A stretch of 64,000 nt of DNA from Ascarosepion bandense (GCA_037127315.1 JBBBDQ010000330.1:4891501-4955500); one strand, 5' to 3'; positions 11,960-24,380 are shown, numbered from the stretch's first letter. Program-made: numbers and translations. The notes: a model not told the origin generated them from the sequence alone.

Positions 11960-12270
11960 AGTCAGTTAAATGGCATACATGAAACACCCTTGGGCAATCA
12001 TGTCTCGAAAGAGAGGTGACTGACCAGGCAGAAAATTATCCCGCAGTAGGTTGCCATTACTTTCTGCAGTAGACTGGTTGCCAGCCAAGGCTATAGAACC
12101 CAATCTGTCCTGTTATTTAACCCATAACTGGAAGGAATAGACGGATTAATACCTTTCCCAAGGGTATTTACGCATAAGTGAATGCAATGAATTCAACTGG
12201 AATTCAAACTCTGCTTCCCAATTTCTCGTTTCGAGCCGATATCCACTGCACTACAATGCACATCACCTAT
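11960..12270 (-). repeat. tRNA-derived SINE, family A, near full length
   Basis: One of the two best family A copies. Shares with 32875-33160 the series TGGGC/TGATCATGTCT, GCAGAAAATTAT, GTAGACTGGTTGCCA, CTATAGAACCCAATCTGTCC, ATTTAACCCATAACTGGA, and the head end GATATCCACTGCACTACAATG. On the minus strand the head has an A-box-like TGTAGTGCAGTGG and a B-box-like GTTTGAATTCC. Confidence 0.8.
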
Positions 12271-13200
12271 ATGCTTCAGAAAAGGGTGGAAAAATGATGA
12301 TAATAAAATTTAATCATGGAAGTTATTTGCATAACAGTAAAGTAAAAAAGATGAAAGAGTATCTTACTTTGCATCCTCTCAATTGAAATTGCATTAAAAA
12401 AAATAAGCAATACCTTGGGGAAAACATCTTCAGAGTACAATTCTATTCAAGATTACTTGCTATTGTCATAAAATGGATTAATGTCACAATTCACATCTAC
12501 AGTATGTGTGTATTGATGCAGTTACATTATTCTTATAAGTGTTACTATAAATATTCACAATAGATAAAAAAAGCACTTAAGCAACTCTTATAAAATTATT
12601 CTTGGTATTGTTATAAATACTAGAACAGTTGACTGATGAGGCTGGTTTCTGCTACTTTAATATTGCAGTGCAAAATCATTTTTAATTTGTCTTTAAAATA
12701 TATGTTCAACAAACTAGTACATGTCAACTTAAAAACAGATTTTTATTAGAAAATTTTTCTGGGGGTAAGGACAAAGTGCATCTGAAAATCTCGGAAATTA
12801 AAAAGTCAATGTTTTTCTCATGTGTTAGAGAAATATATATATATATAATCTTTGAATAATGCAAAATAAATAAAATATAACTAAATATCAGACAAACATA
12901 CGATGTCAGTATGAAATAACTAAATCTGCATTGATCAAAAGACAATTTAAGTTTATCGCCACCACCAAATATTCATTCTCTTGTAATTGTATATATTCTT
13001 TCTCTCAATAGATCTTAGTGATACCTCTCTGTACTGTTGCTGTTAATAAAGAATGCTTATTTGAAAAGTAGGCATTACATATTGAATATGTCATCCCAAG
13101 AAGAGAAATAGTGTTTTAATTTGTTATTGTTGATTCATTTTCTGTGGTTTATCAATCCTTTGTGGGTCATTTAAAGCTAAAAATTATTTTATTTTTTAAA
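12271..13200. other. No gene seen
   Basis: AT-rich sequence without recognised repeats or conserved frames. Confidence 0.45.
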
Positions 13201-13202
13201 TA

Positions 13203-13800
13203 ATGGTTGAATTAACTCATCACTGGGGGAGAAGAGGTGGATTCACACTTTTCGCTAGTGTTAACCTCCACTGGTCTTTTGTGTTGATGCCCAAAATCTT
13301 GCAGCTGATCGATAGTCAATCACTTTGTTCCAAACTTGGCCCCGTCCCACATTGTGTTTGTCTGATCACAGCTTCTATAGAATGTAACACTTTATCAAAG
13401 TTGGTTGGTCTGGCACTAGGCTAAAGTTGGAGGTTCATCATGTCTCTCTGGTCTGCACACACTGTCTTCTGGTCTGCACCAGTCTGTGTCTCTTCATGCC
13501 AAATGCCAGCCAAGCCTGTGCTGAATCTCTCAGTGTGGCTGGTCGAACTCAAGCTCAGCTCTCGACTGTCAGAAAACTCACTTGCTTATATTGAGCCTTG
13601 TATCCAGCAGGGGCGAGTATGCTAGCATTTCCAAATGACCAATCAGGGATCCTCCTTTTGGTCACCTGATCAACCTCTTCTCCTTCTCTCCTGTGTGAGT
13701 GCTGCTATAGGGGTATAATACGTTTCTCCAACTTTCCCAAAATCACACTGGGACCTTATCCTTATTGGTCATCTTATCAATCGTTTCCTCCCGTGTAAGT
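13203..13800 (+). repeat. Interspersed repeat D, copy 1
   Basis: Collinear with 44335-44990: CTCCACTGGTC, GTTCCAAAC..GG, CTTCTATAGAATGTAA, TTGGTTGGTCTGGCA, TATTGAGCCTTG.ATCCAGCAG, GGATCCTCCTTTTGGTCA and TCTCCTGTGTGAGTG. Not coding. The two open frames here are chance frames. Family unknown to me. Confidence 0.75.
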
Positions 13801-13814
13801 ACCTATTATTGATT

Positions 13815-14450
13815 GGAATCTCAATTTCTTTAGAGTTTTCAAAAGGATTTTTTTTTTCTTTTTTTTTTTTTTTCTTCTGGACAAGTTTGTAAACAGAAGT
13901 TGATTCTCTGTTTTAAAAATCTTGCTAAAATAAAATATAGATCTGTGACATGTTATTTTTGAAAATTACCAAAATTAAAGTTAAATTAATCTGATTTGAA
14001 ACACATTACTCGCATATAGCATGAAATTTAGAATAAAAGTATATTTTAATCTCGGAGCTCTTATTTTTCTGGCCTGTGAAAGGAGTGATGACAGCTAGAT
14101 GGGTGAATTGATTGATGACAAGCTAAGTATGGTTGACCAGAATTGACATAATTGTCCAAATTTTTTCCTGTAAGGCAGAGAAACCGTGACCTTTTAATGT
14201 CACAAATGAAATATACTTTTAAAAAAAAAAACACCCTAACTGTACTTAATTTTTTTTTAATTTTTTTTTTTATCTTTTGCCTCAAAGATTTGTATTAAGC
14301 TTTTCAAGTTTCAATGAGTAAATATAGTCTTCACTTAATGACATAACTGCCATAAGGCTCTGAAGAATTTTTTTAAAATTTGAAACTTTATAAATAAGAA
14401 AAAATGAAAACAATTTTTGCAAAAATTCATTATTTATCAAATATATATAT
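13815..14450 (+). repeat. AT-rich repeat E, copy 1 (left part)
   Basis: Collinear with 19380-20050: GTTTTCAAAA, GACA.GTTTGTAAACA, TTTTAAAAATCTTGC.AAAATAAAATATA, TGTGACA.GTTATTTTT, ACTTAATTATTTA-like stretches and GTTGAC.AGAA.TGACATAATT. No coding. Continues at 15150 after a SINE and a foldback element. Confidence 0.7.
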
Positions 14451-14473
14451 ATATATATATATATAATTTTTTA

Positions 14474-14676
14474 ACACTCTTGGCTACTGGTATGTGTTTA
14501 CATTCTGTATATAACAGGCTAAAGTTCACCTTCCTCCACCGAGCACCCATAGCTTAGAGGTAGAATCACCGACTGACTGATGTCAATTCAGTCGGGTTTC
14601 AATCCTGGCTAGAAGCAATCTGATGTCTAACCATAATGCTGAGCTGTGATACAGCGAAACAGGACTGTCTGCTGAT

Positions 14677-14680
<4 letters not shown>
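14474..14680 (+). repeat. tRNA-derived SINE, family C
   Basis: The tRNA-like head has A-box CATAGCTTAGAGG and B-box GGGTTTCAATCCTGG. The 3' end reads GAGCTGTGATACAGCGAAAC, then passes into (TA)n at 14681-14723. Related copies are at 36366-36551 and 48658-48866. Confidence 0.8.

Positions 14681-14723
<43 letters not shown>
14681..14723. repeat. (TA)n microsatellite
   Basis: About 21 TA units at the 3' end of a family C SINE. Confidence 0.95.
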
Positions 14724-14727
<4 letters not shown>

Positions 14728-14729
14728 AC

Positions 14730-15140
14730 TTAGTTTTTTGTCATAATTAAATTGGAACAGTATACAGTTGTATTAAAAAGTATTCAATACAATTATATTG
14801 TAGAACTTTTGAGTTATTACAAAACCCAGGTTTCTATCATTTGGTGTCTTCAGGCAATTTATAATAGCTGATTTCACCATTTTTTAAGAACACTCACATA
14901 ACTGGGATTTTCTATGAACATACAAGTTTCAAAATTAGAAGTTATGTTTTTATCTATGGTTGTATGATCTTGAAACTTCTAATTTTGAAAATTGGGCGTT
15001 CATAAAAAATCCCCGTTAAGTGAGCATGCTTAAAAAAAAACAAAAAAAACGGTAAAATCAGTTATTGTAAATTGCCTGAAGACACCAGATGGTAGAAATT
15101 TGGGTTGTGTAATAACTCATTTAAAAATGAAATATATATA
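14730..15140. repeat. Foldback MITE-like element
   Basis: Left (about 14800-14940) and right (about 14970-15120) halves are imperfect inverted copies. TGGTGTCTTCAGGCAATTTA at about 14852 pairs with TAAATTGCCTGAAGACACCA-like sequence at about 15068-15090, and CTTCTAATTTTG motifs flank the centre. A half copy occurs at 47615-47865. No coding. Confidence 0.75.
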
Positions 15141-15149
15141 TATATATAA

Positions 15150-15569
15150 TTATTAAAAGCTTATCTAATTAAATAATATCACAATTTTATTGAATTTTTG
15201 TATTTTACTGTTTGGAGCATATTTTCTGATAAAAGGCTATTTGAACAAAAAATAGATGATTTACATTTTCCAAGAAGTCCTGTGTGTAACTAATAAAACA
15301 AATTGTTGAAAAATTTAATTTCTTGAAATTTCATGAAACTATGTGGAGAGTGAGTAACATACATAAAAAAAAAAATATATATATATATTTTTTTTTGCCA
15401 GGATTTTCTAAAAATAATTATTTTACATAATAATTTCATTCATTTGCGAATAAGTCCTAAAACTTTCATTAAGATCTGATCATTATTTGATTTTTGCAAG
15501 AATTTCCAAATTAATGTTTACTCCAGAAAAAAAAAAAGTTATGTAAGTTATCTGCTGACAAAGAAAACG

Positions 15570-15607
<38 letters not shown>

Positions 15608-15875
15608 GATTTCGTATGCATTAGAAAAGATTTTTAAAAAAAAACAAATAGTGATAATTAAAAAATACTTTGAATTGTTTGGGATTTTTTTTTCCTCTTA
15701 ATAATAACAATCATTTTGACAATAAAATGTTTGGGGCCTTTTTTTCAGCAAATTAGTGGAGGTGCCTACTTTCTGCAAATAGTGCAAAACATTGAAACAA
15801 CAAAGATATCATCTTCACTAATCCAACCCAGCCAAGACATATTCCATGACTTCAACGTAAAAATCTTAATTTTAT
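15150..15875 (+). repeat. AT-rich repeat E, copy 1 (right part)
   Basis: Contains the family landmark AGTCCTGTGTGTAACTAATA near 15276 shared with 20200 and 25850, and the TTGATTTTTGCAAGAATTTC block. Interrupted by T and A tracts. Confidence 0.7.
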
Positions 15876-15880
15876 TTTAA

Positions 15881-16734
15881 ACTAGCTGTTTAGCCAGACA
15901 TTGCTCAGTGTTTTTAGTGGTTATATTGAAATGCTAAGGTTGCTGTGAGTTAAAAAAAAAAAAAATGCAATGTATTGGTTTTTGTTGTGTTTGTAAAACA
16001 GGATTCATGCTTGGTCAATTTTGCCAATAAACGAGAATGATGTATGTACAATTGGAAGAACAGGGGTAAGCATTTACAGAGCCTGTGATGTGATACAGAA
16101 GAAGTGAATGCATTGTCCCTGTAACATCAGAAGGATTGGCACCTTGTAGAAAACATGAAATTGATATGACATATGATAAGGTAAAAGTTACAAAAAAGCC
16201 CAGAGTTTTGTTGAAATACAACTAAGCGTTTCTGAGAAATAAATTATCACAAAAAGCAACATTTTCTATTAATTTTTGCCACACCCTGTGTGTCAACTGA
16301 AATTTTTGTTTGCAGATCAAGGCATCAGACCTTGATCTACCCGTGACTCGATTTTGGTTGAGTTTGAGTGAAGCGTCTTAGAGAAATGCATAAAAGTGGA
16401 CAAAAGACTACCCGAAATTGTGCTGTTGATTGACAAACCCTGTACATTGATCTGAAAAGTTTTTGTGTACGTCAAATGTTCAGACCTTAATCTACAAGTT
16501 ACTCTATTTTGGCTGAGTTCGCATAATGCATCTCTAAGGAGAAGAGTTTCTAAATTCTAAGTGTTTTGGTGATTTCTGCATTATCCTGTTAATTAATTTG
16601 AAAATTTTTTTGCGTACATCAAAGGTTCATGTCATGGTCGACAAGTGACCCAATTTTGGTTGAAATCGGACAGAGGGTTTTGGAGGAGTAGGGTTCCGGA
16701 GATACACACACACATCCATTTTTATAAATATAGA
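15881..16734 (-). mobile_element. Non-autonomous Helitron, apparently complete
   Basis: On the minus strand it starts TCTATATTTATAAAAATGG followed by a GT-rich stretch (16734 leftwards) and ends GGCTAAACAGCTAGT at 15881. These are the 5'-TC and CTAGT-3' ends typical of Helitrons, inserted between A and T with no target duplication. Internally, several lines of about 100 bp repeat a pattern with CCAAAAT..GAGT/GGTCA and ..GTACGCAAAAA. No Rep/helicase gene. The 68-codon frame inside is not recognisable. 854 bp long. Confidence 0.75.
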
Positions 16735-16837
16735 TTTTGTAAAGGTGTTGAATTTTTGAAGATTTAGGTAGATCCTCAGAAAACTTTAACCACTCTGTTT
16801 CAGCAGAAATGCTTTCAGTTGATCTGTGGAGAAAATA

Positions 16838-17345
16838 TTATGTAGGTACCTCCACTCATTTTTAATACCTACATTTTAAAGTGAATTTTAATAAATGAAA
16901 AAGCTTTCTTGAAGCTTTAATTTTAGCTTTAGTTGATAGTTAAAAATATATATTTAAAAATATATATTTTTACCAAGATTTTATCATAAAAAAAAACAAA
17001 AACAATGATTTCAAAAATAATTTGTTAGTTTTGAAGTCCTGAAAGTTTCATCAAAATCCAATCATTATTTAATTTTTGCAAGAATTTTCAGGCAAAAAAT
17101 GAGTTGTGCAATATTACATTTGTTATAGTAATAAACTCTGCTAAAAATTGGTCATTCGCTGACAAAAAAGATGTTTAACCAAAATTTCAAATGTGTTAGA
17201 AAGGATTAAAAGAATTAAAAAAAAAAGAAAAAAAAAATTAAAAATACATTTTGATGAGAGAACTGTTTTAAAGTTTGGGACCTTTCAGCATCTTGCTATG
17301 GTGTTTTGTTTTTTTTTTTAATCTTTATCATAGTAAAATGTTATA
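16838..17345 (+). repeat. AT-rich repeat E, copy 2 (internally deleted)
   Basis: Begins GGTACCTCCACTCATTTTTA and ends with the GTGTTAGAAAGGATTAAAAG and GGGACCTTTCAGCAT block, also found (inverted) at 20440 and partly at 15730. Confidence 0.65.
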
Positions 17346-17785
17346 GAAATACTAAAAAGAATAGAATAACAAAATATTATTTTTCTGTGAGTTTAGATTT
17401 GTTTATATTACAGTATGTTCAGTAAATGATAAATGCTAAAATGATCCTTTACTTTTCAACATGAATATTAGTATTTTTTTTATAGATAAATTTAGTTGTA
17501 AAAATATTTTTATCTATTCAGGCAAATTGTCTGAATAAAAATACATTAAATTTTCTATTATTTTAGATGGGATGTACTGCTTAGAATATAAATATGTCAA
17601 ACTGGTCCCTGACTTTTTGACATACATCTAGTTTTCTTTCTTTCTTGAGGGGATCAGTCTATTTAAGCATTGCTGTTTTAAAATGAAATGTATGATGTTT
17701 GTGTGTGTGTGTATTTTATATATTTATATATACACACACACACAAACATATGATGTTCATTTCATTTGTGGTAGATATAAATGTT
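17346..17785. other. AT-rich DNA with an inverted repeat around (GT)/(AC)
   Basis: At about 17682-17767 an AAATGAAATG..ATGATGTTTGTG arm faces its reverse complement across a short TA-rich centre. No gene seen. Confidence 0.6.
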
Positions 17786-17789
17786 GCAA

Positions 17790-18820
17790 GATTGAAATCC
17801 AGATTCATTCATACAAGGCAGGTGTATGACTCTATTCTAGGTCCTACACTTTTCCTGATCTAATCATTTCCCAGGTAGACATCTATGCAGATGACACCAC
17901 CATCTCTAACAAATCTGCCAAGACTGACAAAGTTAATCTTGTCGCTGCTCTTGCAAAGAATCTCCAATCTGTATTTGATTGGGGTTAGAAATAGCTCATA
18001 AATTTTAATGCTTCCAAAACAAAGCTGCTCTCTTAACCATCACAAAGAAACTTTCCTGACTTACATCAGTATAGATGATGCTAGTCTCCCAGAAAGCAAT
18101 GTACTTTGCTTCCTTGGCCTCTCTCAATCGACCTCAAGTGGAACTACTCAAATCAATAGCTATATCTACTGCTAAGAAGGTTGGGTCATTGTGTCAAGCC
18201 GGAATGTTTTTCTTATTAGAATCCATCTTGCACATTTAGAAATCTACTATTCATCCCTGCATTCAGTACTGTTGCCATATTTGTTTGGGCTTCCCACTAT
18301 TTATTTTGAGGTTCTCAACAAGATCCAAAGGAGGATCTGTAATGTGGTCAATCAAGATTTGGTAGCTCAACTTCAGTCACTTTCTCACCATTAGGATGTG
18401 GCTTCCCTCTGTCTTTTCTACAAATATTTTCACAGCTTCTGCTCTGATGAGATTCTTTTCCTGCTACCCCCAACTACATGAATTTACTCATGCTACTAGA
18501 TTGACTTCTAGGTCTCAATCTTACCATTAAAACAGTCAAATGTAACTCACTTCTACTCCATCAGCTTCTTTTCTCTCACTTCCCACTTGTGAAACTCTTT
18601 CTTATACTTACTGCCCTGATAACTACAATCTCCAAAATTTTAAATGCAATGTCAGTTGCCATCTTCTCTCTCGATTCCTATCTTTCTCCTATCCTTTCTT
18701 AGTTATCCCCTGTACCTTGTTTTTTTTTGTTTTTGTTTTTTTTCCTCTCACTGCATAACCCCCTGCACACCAGTGGTGGTCATGCCTTGCTTGGGCAGAA
18801 ATAAGTATAAAAAAAAAAAA
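17790..18820 (+). pseudogene. Non-LTR retrotransposon (jockey-like LINE) RT fragment and 3' tail
   Basis: The frame opens with the RT active-site segment QVDIYADDTTIS, whose YADD is the catalytic box. After breaks it gives NFNASKTKLLS, then the C-terminal half with LQSLSHH and a FYKYF-type motif. The 3' tail contains CCCCCTGCACACCAGTGGTG and ends in AAATAAGTATAAAA. It is 5' truncated and full of stops and frameshifts. Related tails occur at 22318, 23780, 33945, 45222, 45640 and 42900. Confidence 0.85.
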
Positions 18821-18829
18821 TCAACTTGT

Positions 18830-19215
18830 AACATTTATTAAAATTCATTTCATTTACCTCTTTTCTTTAAAACAACCACCTTTTCTTTTCTTTTTTTTTT
18901 TTTAAGTTTTTTCTCATATCACAAAAAGAAAAACAAGTTTAATGAGTAAAAATTTGGATTTTGATACAAAAAAACCAAGACAGTTAAGTCTGGAAAGATT
19001 TATCAAAAAAAAAAATTATTTATTATTGAAAATTTATGAAAAACACATTCTATTTTGATTATTCAAAGATTACAGAAAATTGGTAAACTAATTGTTTTCT
19101 TGTAAAAAGGCTTAATTTTTTCTTTTTTTTTTTTTTTTTTTTAAATTTGAAGGCAAAAATTGACGTGGTTGTGGGTTGTTTTTTAAGGGCACCTCAACAT
19201 TTTGCAGCAGTCTAA
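18830..19215. other. A/T-tract-rich DNA, possibly part of repeat E
   Basis: Long T and A tracts (about 18890, 19120). Partial similarity to the repeat E 3' region. No gene seen. Confidence 0.4.
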
Positions 19216-19219
19216 ACTC

Positions 19220-20270
19220 ATCCCTGTATATAAATACATCCACTCATTTTTGATACCTAAGCTTTAAAGTGTTTTTTTTTTTTTAAATTTCTTAAAGCTT
19301 TCATTCTAGCTTCAATTAAAAGCTGAACTATTTCCAGCAAGCAAAATACTCTAGTGTAATTTCAAATAGAAATTATATTGATTAGAATCTCAACTTTTTG
19401 ACAGTTTTCAAAAGTTATCATTTTTCTCATCCATTTTTTACAGGTTGACAGGTTTGTAAACAAAATTTACTTCTAAGTTTTAAAAATCTTGCAAAAATAA
19501 AATATACATGTGTGACACGTTATTTTTTAGAAAATTAGCAAATTTAAAGTTAAATCAATTTAATTTGAAACAAGTATTACTTGCTTATACAATTAAATTT
19601 AGAATAAAAGTATATCTTAATTATAGAGGTCATCTTTTTCTGATGCATTAAGTGATTGATAGGAGCTAGATGTGTTGACAAGTTAAGTGTGGTTGACTAG
19701 AACTGACATAATTTATGAAACTGAAGTGAACATTTTGTAAGAGGAACAACCCTTGAAGCATGTAACCTTTTAATATGTCATTCCATTCTAAAAAAAAATT
19801 ATTTCTACACATCAAAATTTTTTTTTATTATTTCAAAAATCTTGGTGTGTGAAGATTTGTATTAAACTTTTCAATTAGTAAATATAGTCTTCATTTAATA
19901 ACCTTGTACAGGCAGTGATTGGAAGAAATTTTAAAAGATTTTTGAAACTTTATAAATTATCATAATTAAAAAATAAAAATGAAAACAATTCTTGTAAAAA
20001 TGTACTATTATTCATCAAAAAAAAAATTGTTCCCTTCAGACTATGTATCATTAATATATATTATTTATAAAAGCAATTAAAAACTTATATAAATAAAAAA
20101 TGGTGTAGTTTTATTGCATTTTTTGTTTCACTATTTGAAGTAGATTTTCAGAAAAGTAGCTAGTGCTTGGGGAAAAAATAGGTGATATACATTCCTCAAG
20201 GAGTCCTGCATTTAACTAATAAAACAAACTTTGCAAACAGTAGTCAATATCTAGAAATTAATTGAAACAG
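19220..20270 (+). repeat. AT-rich repeat E, copy 3
   Basis: Runs from CCACTCATTTTTGATACC through CAAGCAAAATACTCTAGTGT and the 13.8-kb-like blocks to GAGTCCTGCATTTAACTAAT at about 20201. Most of the length of copy 1 without its insertions. Confidence 0.7.
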
Positions 20271-20424
20271 TGTGGAGTAACAGATGTAGTAAAAAATATT
20301 AATTTAGGTATCTCTGCACTTTTCATTAAAAAAACAAAACAGCATAGCATGATGAAAACAGTCCTAAACTTCATAAAAAGTTGCTTTGTTAAAATGTTTA
20401 TTATTAAGAGAAGAAAAAATCAAA

Positions 20425-21720
20425 GTATTTCTTTATTTTTTAATCCTTTCTAACATAGAATTTTGGCTTTTTATTTAATTATGTCAGCATGGGACCAGAG
20501 CTGGCTATGGGAATTTTAGCACCTTTCATTCCAGTGAAAAATATTAATTTAGAAATTCTTGCAAAATTTCAGGATTTATTCACAAATGAATGAATTTATT
20601 AAATTATCATTTTTATAAAATCTTGGTGAAAAATGTTTTCTATTACATCTGTCACCCTTGACTGCCAGTTTAATTTCATTAAACTTCTAGGAACTAAATT
20701 CTGTCCATGAACTTTGATTACTTAAATCCAGGACTCTTTACAAAATGTAAATCTTTTTTTCTTTTCTTCTTTTTTTCCTTCCTTTTTAAAATGTTGCTTC
20801 TTTCTCGAAAATTTGCTTTGAATAATAAAAAAAGAAAATGCAATAAAATTATGACATAATTTAATTAGATAAGCTTTTAGTTCCTTTTATAAATAAACGA
20901 CAATATTGTCTGAAGAAAAAAGATTTGATCAATAATGAAGTTTTACAAGAATTGTTTCCACTTTAAATAATTTAGTTTCAAAAATATTTTAAAATTTTTT
21001 TTGAAGTTCCTCAAAACTTTGTCTTAGGTTTTTAACTGCAAAAATTGAAAAGATTAATACTAATCATCATGTAAGATTTTGAAAATGATTTTAAATTTTT
21101 TTATGTGTATGAAATGTACCCATTTTGACAGTGAGTCACCATATGTGACATTATCAGAAAATAAGATCACTGACTATAGTACAATTTTAAGTCAACATTT
21201 GGAAAATTAGTTTACAGAGAATATTTCCAATATTTTAAAAATTACTGAGTACTTAAAAAAATGTATTCACCCATCATTTTCTTAAAATTATGTTTCAACA
21301 GATAGTCTCTGTAAGACAGCAATAAACACTTTATAAATGCTTTTCATGCATTGAAAGATACATAAATCACCTACTTTTTGTTTTCACAATCGACTGTTCA
21401 GCTTTTTTTAACTTAAAGTAAATATTTTTTTTCAAATCAGATTAATTATACTTTAAACGACTAATATTCCTCAGTTTCAGAAATTTTAGTATAGTTTTTC
21501 TTCATAAAAGATGGCTAAAAGAAGCACTAATCAGCTATTTTAGAAAAAAATTTTAAAAAATCAATTCCAGGCAATATGATTTCTGTTTAAAAAAAATATA
21601 TATTACAGAGTATTTTACTTACTGGAAATAGTGAATTAAAGCTAAAATGAAAACTTTTTCATTGATAAAAATTTGATTTGAAACTTGGGTATCGCGAAAA
21701 CAAGTGGAGGTACTTAATGT
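20425..21720 (-). repeat. AT-rich repeat E, copy 4, inverted
   Basis: Reverse complement order of the family: CCTTTCTAACA at 20447, GAAATTCTTGCAAAATTTC at 20556, AATTAGATAAGCTTTTAGTT near 20866, TACTTACTGGAAATAG near 21620 and GTGGAGGTACTTAATG at 21704. Lies opposite copy 3, so 19.2-21.7 kb is an inverted pair. Confidence 0.65.
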
Positions 21721-21850
21721 ATTATATATGCAGAGGATTCAGAAAGAATTGAGTCTAAATGGTTTGTACAAAGGTATAACAGCTTAGAAAACTCACTCAG
21801 ATTGTTCTGATAAGAAATGAATTCCCGAATTTCATTGTGAAGGCCTCAGA

Positions 21851-22260
21851 CTCAATATGGAGGCCTACATCAAAGGCTTTGAGGAGGCAGTGCTGCCCTG
21901 GGTTAACAAAGTGGTTGTCTGGCTACAGGTCTCTGCAACATGCCTCACAAGCAGAACACAGTCTTGACTGTCAGACAATACATCATGAACAACCCAAATG
22001 TAACTAATCCACATAAGACAAATATTAGTTGGCAATACCAAAATACTCTATAGCATCAGTTGCAAGGAAAGACTCAAAACTCTGGAAGTTATTAAAATAC
22101 AAAATTAAAGCCCACATTAAGATAGCATCTCCTATGGTAAATTATATCTTAAAGTGCTTATAAGATACACACACACACACACACACACACCAGACAGCTA
22201 CTTAATGTAGCATCTGGAACAAGCTATTTCTGTGCATATCAACAACTTCAGTTCAGAAAG
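21851..22260 (+). pseudogene. Tc1/mariner-superfamily transposase fragment
   Basis: The frame from about 21856 reads LNMEAYIKGFEEAVLPWVNK and continues after frame slips with LQVSATC.TSRTQ. This resembles the transposase segment in which a Y-x-(E/D)-V-L--W---V stretch is followed by Q-D-(S/N)-A--H. The catalytic Asp is lost, since the expected QDSA reads QVSA. The 3' part is interrupted by (AC)n at 22166-22191. No terminal repeats were seen. Confidence 0.65.
22166..22191. repeat. (AC)n microsatellite
   Basis: About 13 AC units. Confidence 0.95.
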
Positions 22261-22269
22261 AACTCCACC

Positions 22270-22295
22270 ATATATATATATATATATATATATAT
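22270..22295. repeat. (TA)n microsatellite
   Basis: About 13 TA units. Confidence 0.95.
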
Positions 22296-22317
22296 TTTAA
22301 AATTGAACTTTTTTTTT

Positions 22318-22560
22318 TTGTCTTAGTTCTCTTTTCCAATCTTTTCGCTCTTTTTCTCCAATAGGAGTAGATAGACTAAACTATCGCCCGGTTCACATTC
22401 CACCCATGTCTATTGAACAGGTGAAGAGGCTCATCCCTTTTTCCTTGTTTAGGATGTGGTTTCCAGCTTTCTCTTTTCCAATCTTTTCACTCCTACATAG
22501 CCCCCTGCGCTTCAGTGGCGTTATCGCCTTGCTCGCGGTGATATGATTAAAAAAAAAAAA
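22318..22560 (+). repeat. LINE 3' tail
   Basis: GGAGTAGATAGACTAAACTA, the TTGAACAGGTGAAGAGGCTC segment and CCCCCTGCGCTTCAGTGGCG lead to a terminal A tract. The same tail appears inverted and partly duplicated at 33945-34330. Confidence 0.75.
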
Positions 22561-22619
22561 AATTAACAAGAACAGGTTTTTGTTGCCTGATGATCATTGC
22601 TTTGTCTTGTGCATTTGCC

Positions 22620-23760
22620 TATAGCCCTTTCAGATGAATCAGCACTGATACTGGTCCAAGATAGCTTTAGTCACTGGTCGTTTCAATCCACATCTACTCT
22701 GCTCACATTGTGCTCTTGAACTCAGAGCAGTTGAAGATCGAATCTCATAGTAATCGAACCATATCAGAAGCTATATTAAGAGAAGAAATATCTTCATAAT
22801 GAAAACAAAAGAAGTTTTGCGTTAATCTTCAATTGGTTTATGTGGTTCTTGGTACAGCAAAAATTAACCCTACCCAGCTCAATTTCCATAGTGAATTCGT
22901 CAAAAAATTCTGGATTCAAAGTTCTTTAGAGTTTGGAGATCTGATGCCAACTAATGTGAATCCAGAGGCACTGATGCAGGAATTCGCCATACTTGTCCTC
23001 AATCTCTCAAAGCTACCTGCTTATATTGACTTTGGCCCAAGACCAGTGTGGGACCATTTGGTTCTGGGGACTCAGTGATTCCCTAATTTTCTCATTAATC
23101 CCAGCAAGGGTTTTTTGTCCTCTATTTCAGCACTCTTAATCAACATTCCAAATTTGGAGAATTACTCACCTTCTTTGGGAGTATTTACAGGGTTCATTCA
23201 TCCCCCTCAATTCCAACTTGCTTCACATTACTTCTTGTATCATCACTCATACACATGTTGCTAAATTCTCCTTCTTCCTATATTCTTAGCATTCAATCTC
23301 AGTCTATTTCCCAGAGAAGGCATAAATGTTTTCATGACTAATCTAATTTTTAAAGTGTGTAAGCAAAAAAAAAGTAGTTTTCTTCTAATCATTAATTTTT
23401 AATTCTCTGGTTTATTTTCATTTTCATGGATTCATCTCTGTCCAGTGAAAATATAAACCAGACCACTCTCTTGTCCACCATCCTTCTCATTTAACCTTTA
23501 CTGAGATCTCCTAATGCATTCTTGTCAGCAAAAATATAACCCAGACCTATCCCTCTTCATGTTAACAACATTTGTTTTGTTAAATTCTCAAGGAAGGGAT
23601 AAAATTGTTTTCATCACATGCCAGAACCTTGATAGATAGAAAAATAGACTTAGTACATTTTCCCAATTTAAACCCAAATAAACCCAAATGGGCCCTTTCA
23701 CTTTCCATCATTAGGAAATCTCTCTCTCTCTCTCTCTCAGCTTCCATATTAACCACTTCA
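22620..23760 (+). repeat. Interspersed repeat F, copy 1
   Basis: Collinear with 54870-56250: TCAATCCACA.CTACTCTGCTCACATTGTG, AGCTATATTAAGAGAAGAAA, GTTCTTGGTACA..AAAATTAACCCT, GCAGGAATTC, then T/C-rich 3' sequence. The frame at 22833-23078 is not conserved in copy 2. Type unknown; may be a long 3' UTR of a LINE. Confidence 0.7.
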
Positions 23761-23779
23761 TGGCTCTTTCAGCTTATAC

Positions 23780-24380
23780 TTAACATTAACCACTCCATGG
23801 TCTGCATGTCACATGTCTGCCATTTATCCATATATTGAATACTGCTACCATCTCTGGTTTTCCTGCTGTGCATCTCAATATTCTTGGCAGGATCCAGAGA
23901 AGTCTGCAATACAACTGATCTTAACCAGGCATCTTTTCTCCAGTTACTTTCTCACCATTGTGATGTACCACCTTTTCATCTCTTCTAAAAATAATTCTAT
24001 GGCAACTGTTTGGATAAGCTTTTTTCCTGGTGTTCTAACTACATGAATTTAAGTGTGCTACTAGATTTGCAACAGTGTCTTACTGTCGAACTTGTTAGAT
24101 TCAACCATCATTTCTACTCTAACAGTTTTTATTATATTTCTTGCTTGTGGTATTCCCTTCCAACTTCCTGTTTCTCTGATAACTACAATCTTCAAGGATT
24201 TGAATGCAATCTCAATCGCCATCTTCTGGCTTTTTAGGCTTTGTTCCTTTTTTTTTTTTTTTTTTTTTTTTTTTTGCCCTTTCTTTAATCCATCCTATTT
24301 TCAATCTTCTCATTCATTTTTACTCCCTTTAACACCCAGCATTCTAGTGACTTTGTCACCTTTCTTGAGGTGAAAACAAT
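23780..24380 (+). pseudogene. LINE C-terminal remnant and tail
   Basis: IYPYIEYCYHLWF at about 23817-23860 corresponds to the -I-P-IEYC-H-W segment after the RT domain of jockey-like LINEs. Frames then break. Tail with T tract at 24248-24275. Confidence 0.7.

Noticed and set aside
17682..17767. GT/AC inverted repeat as a microRNA precursor
   Set aside because: The arms are mostly simple repeat and no conserved mature-like sequence can be argued from sequence alone.
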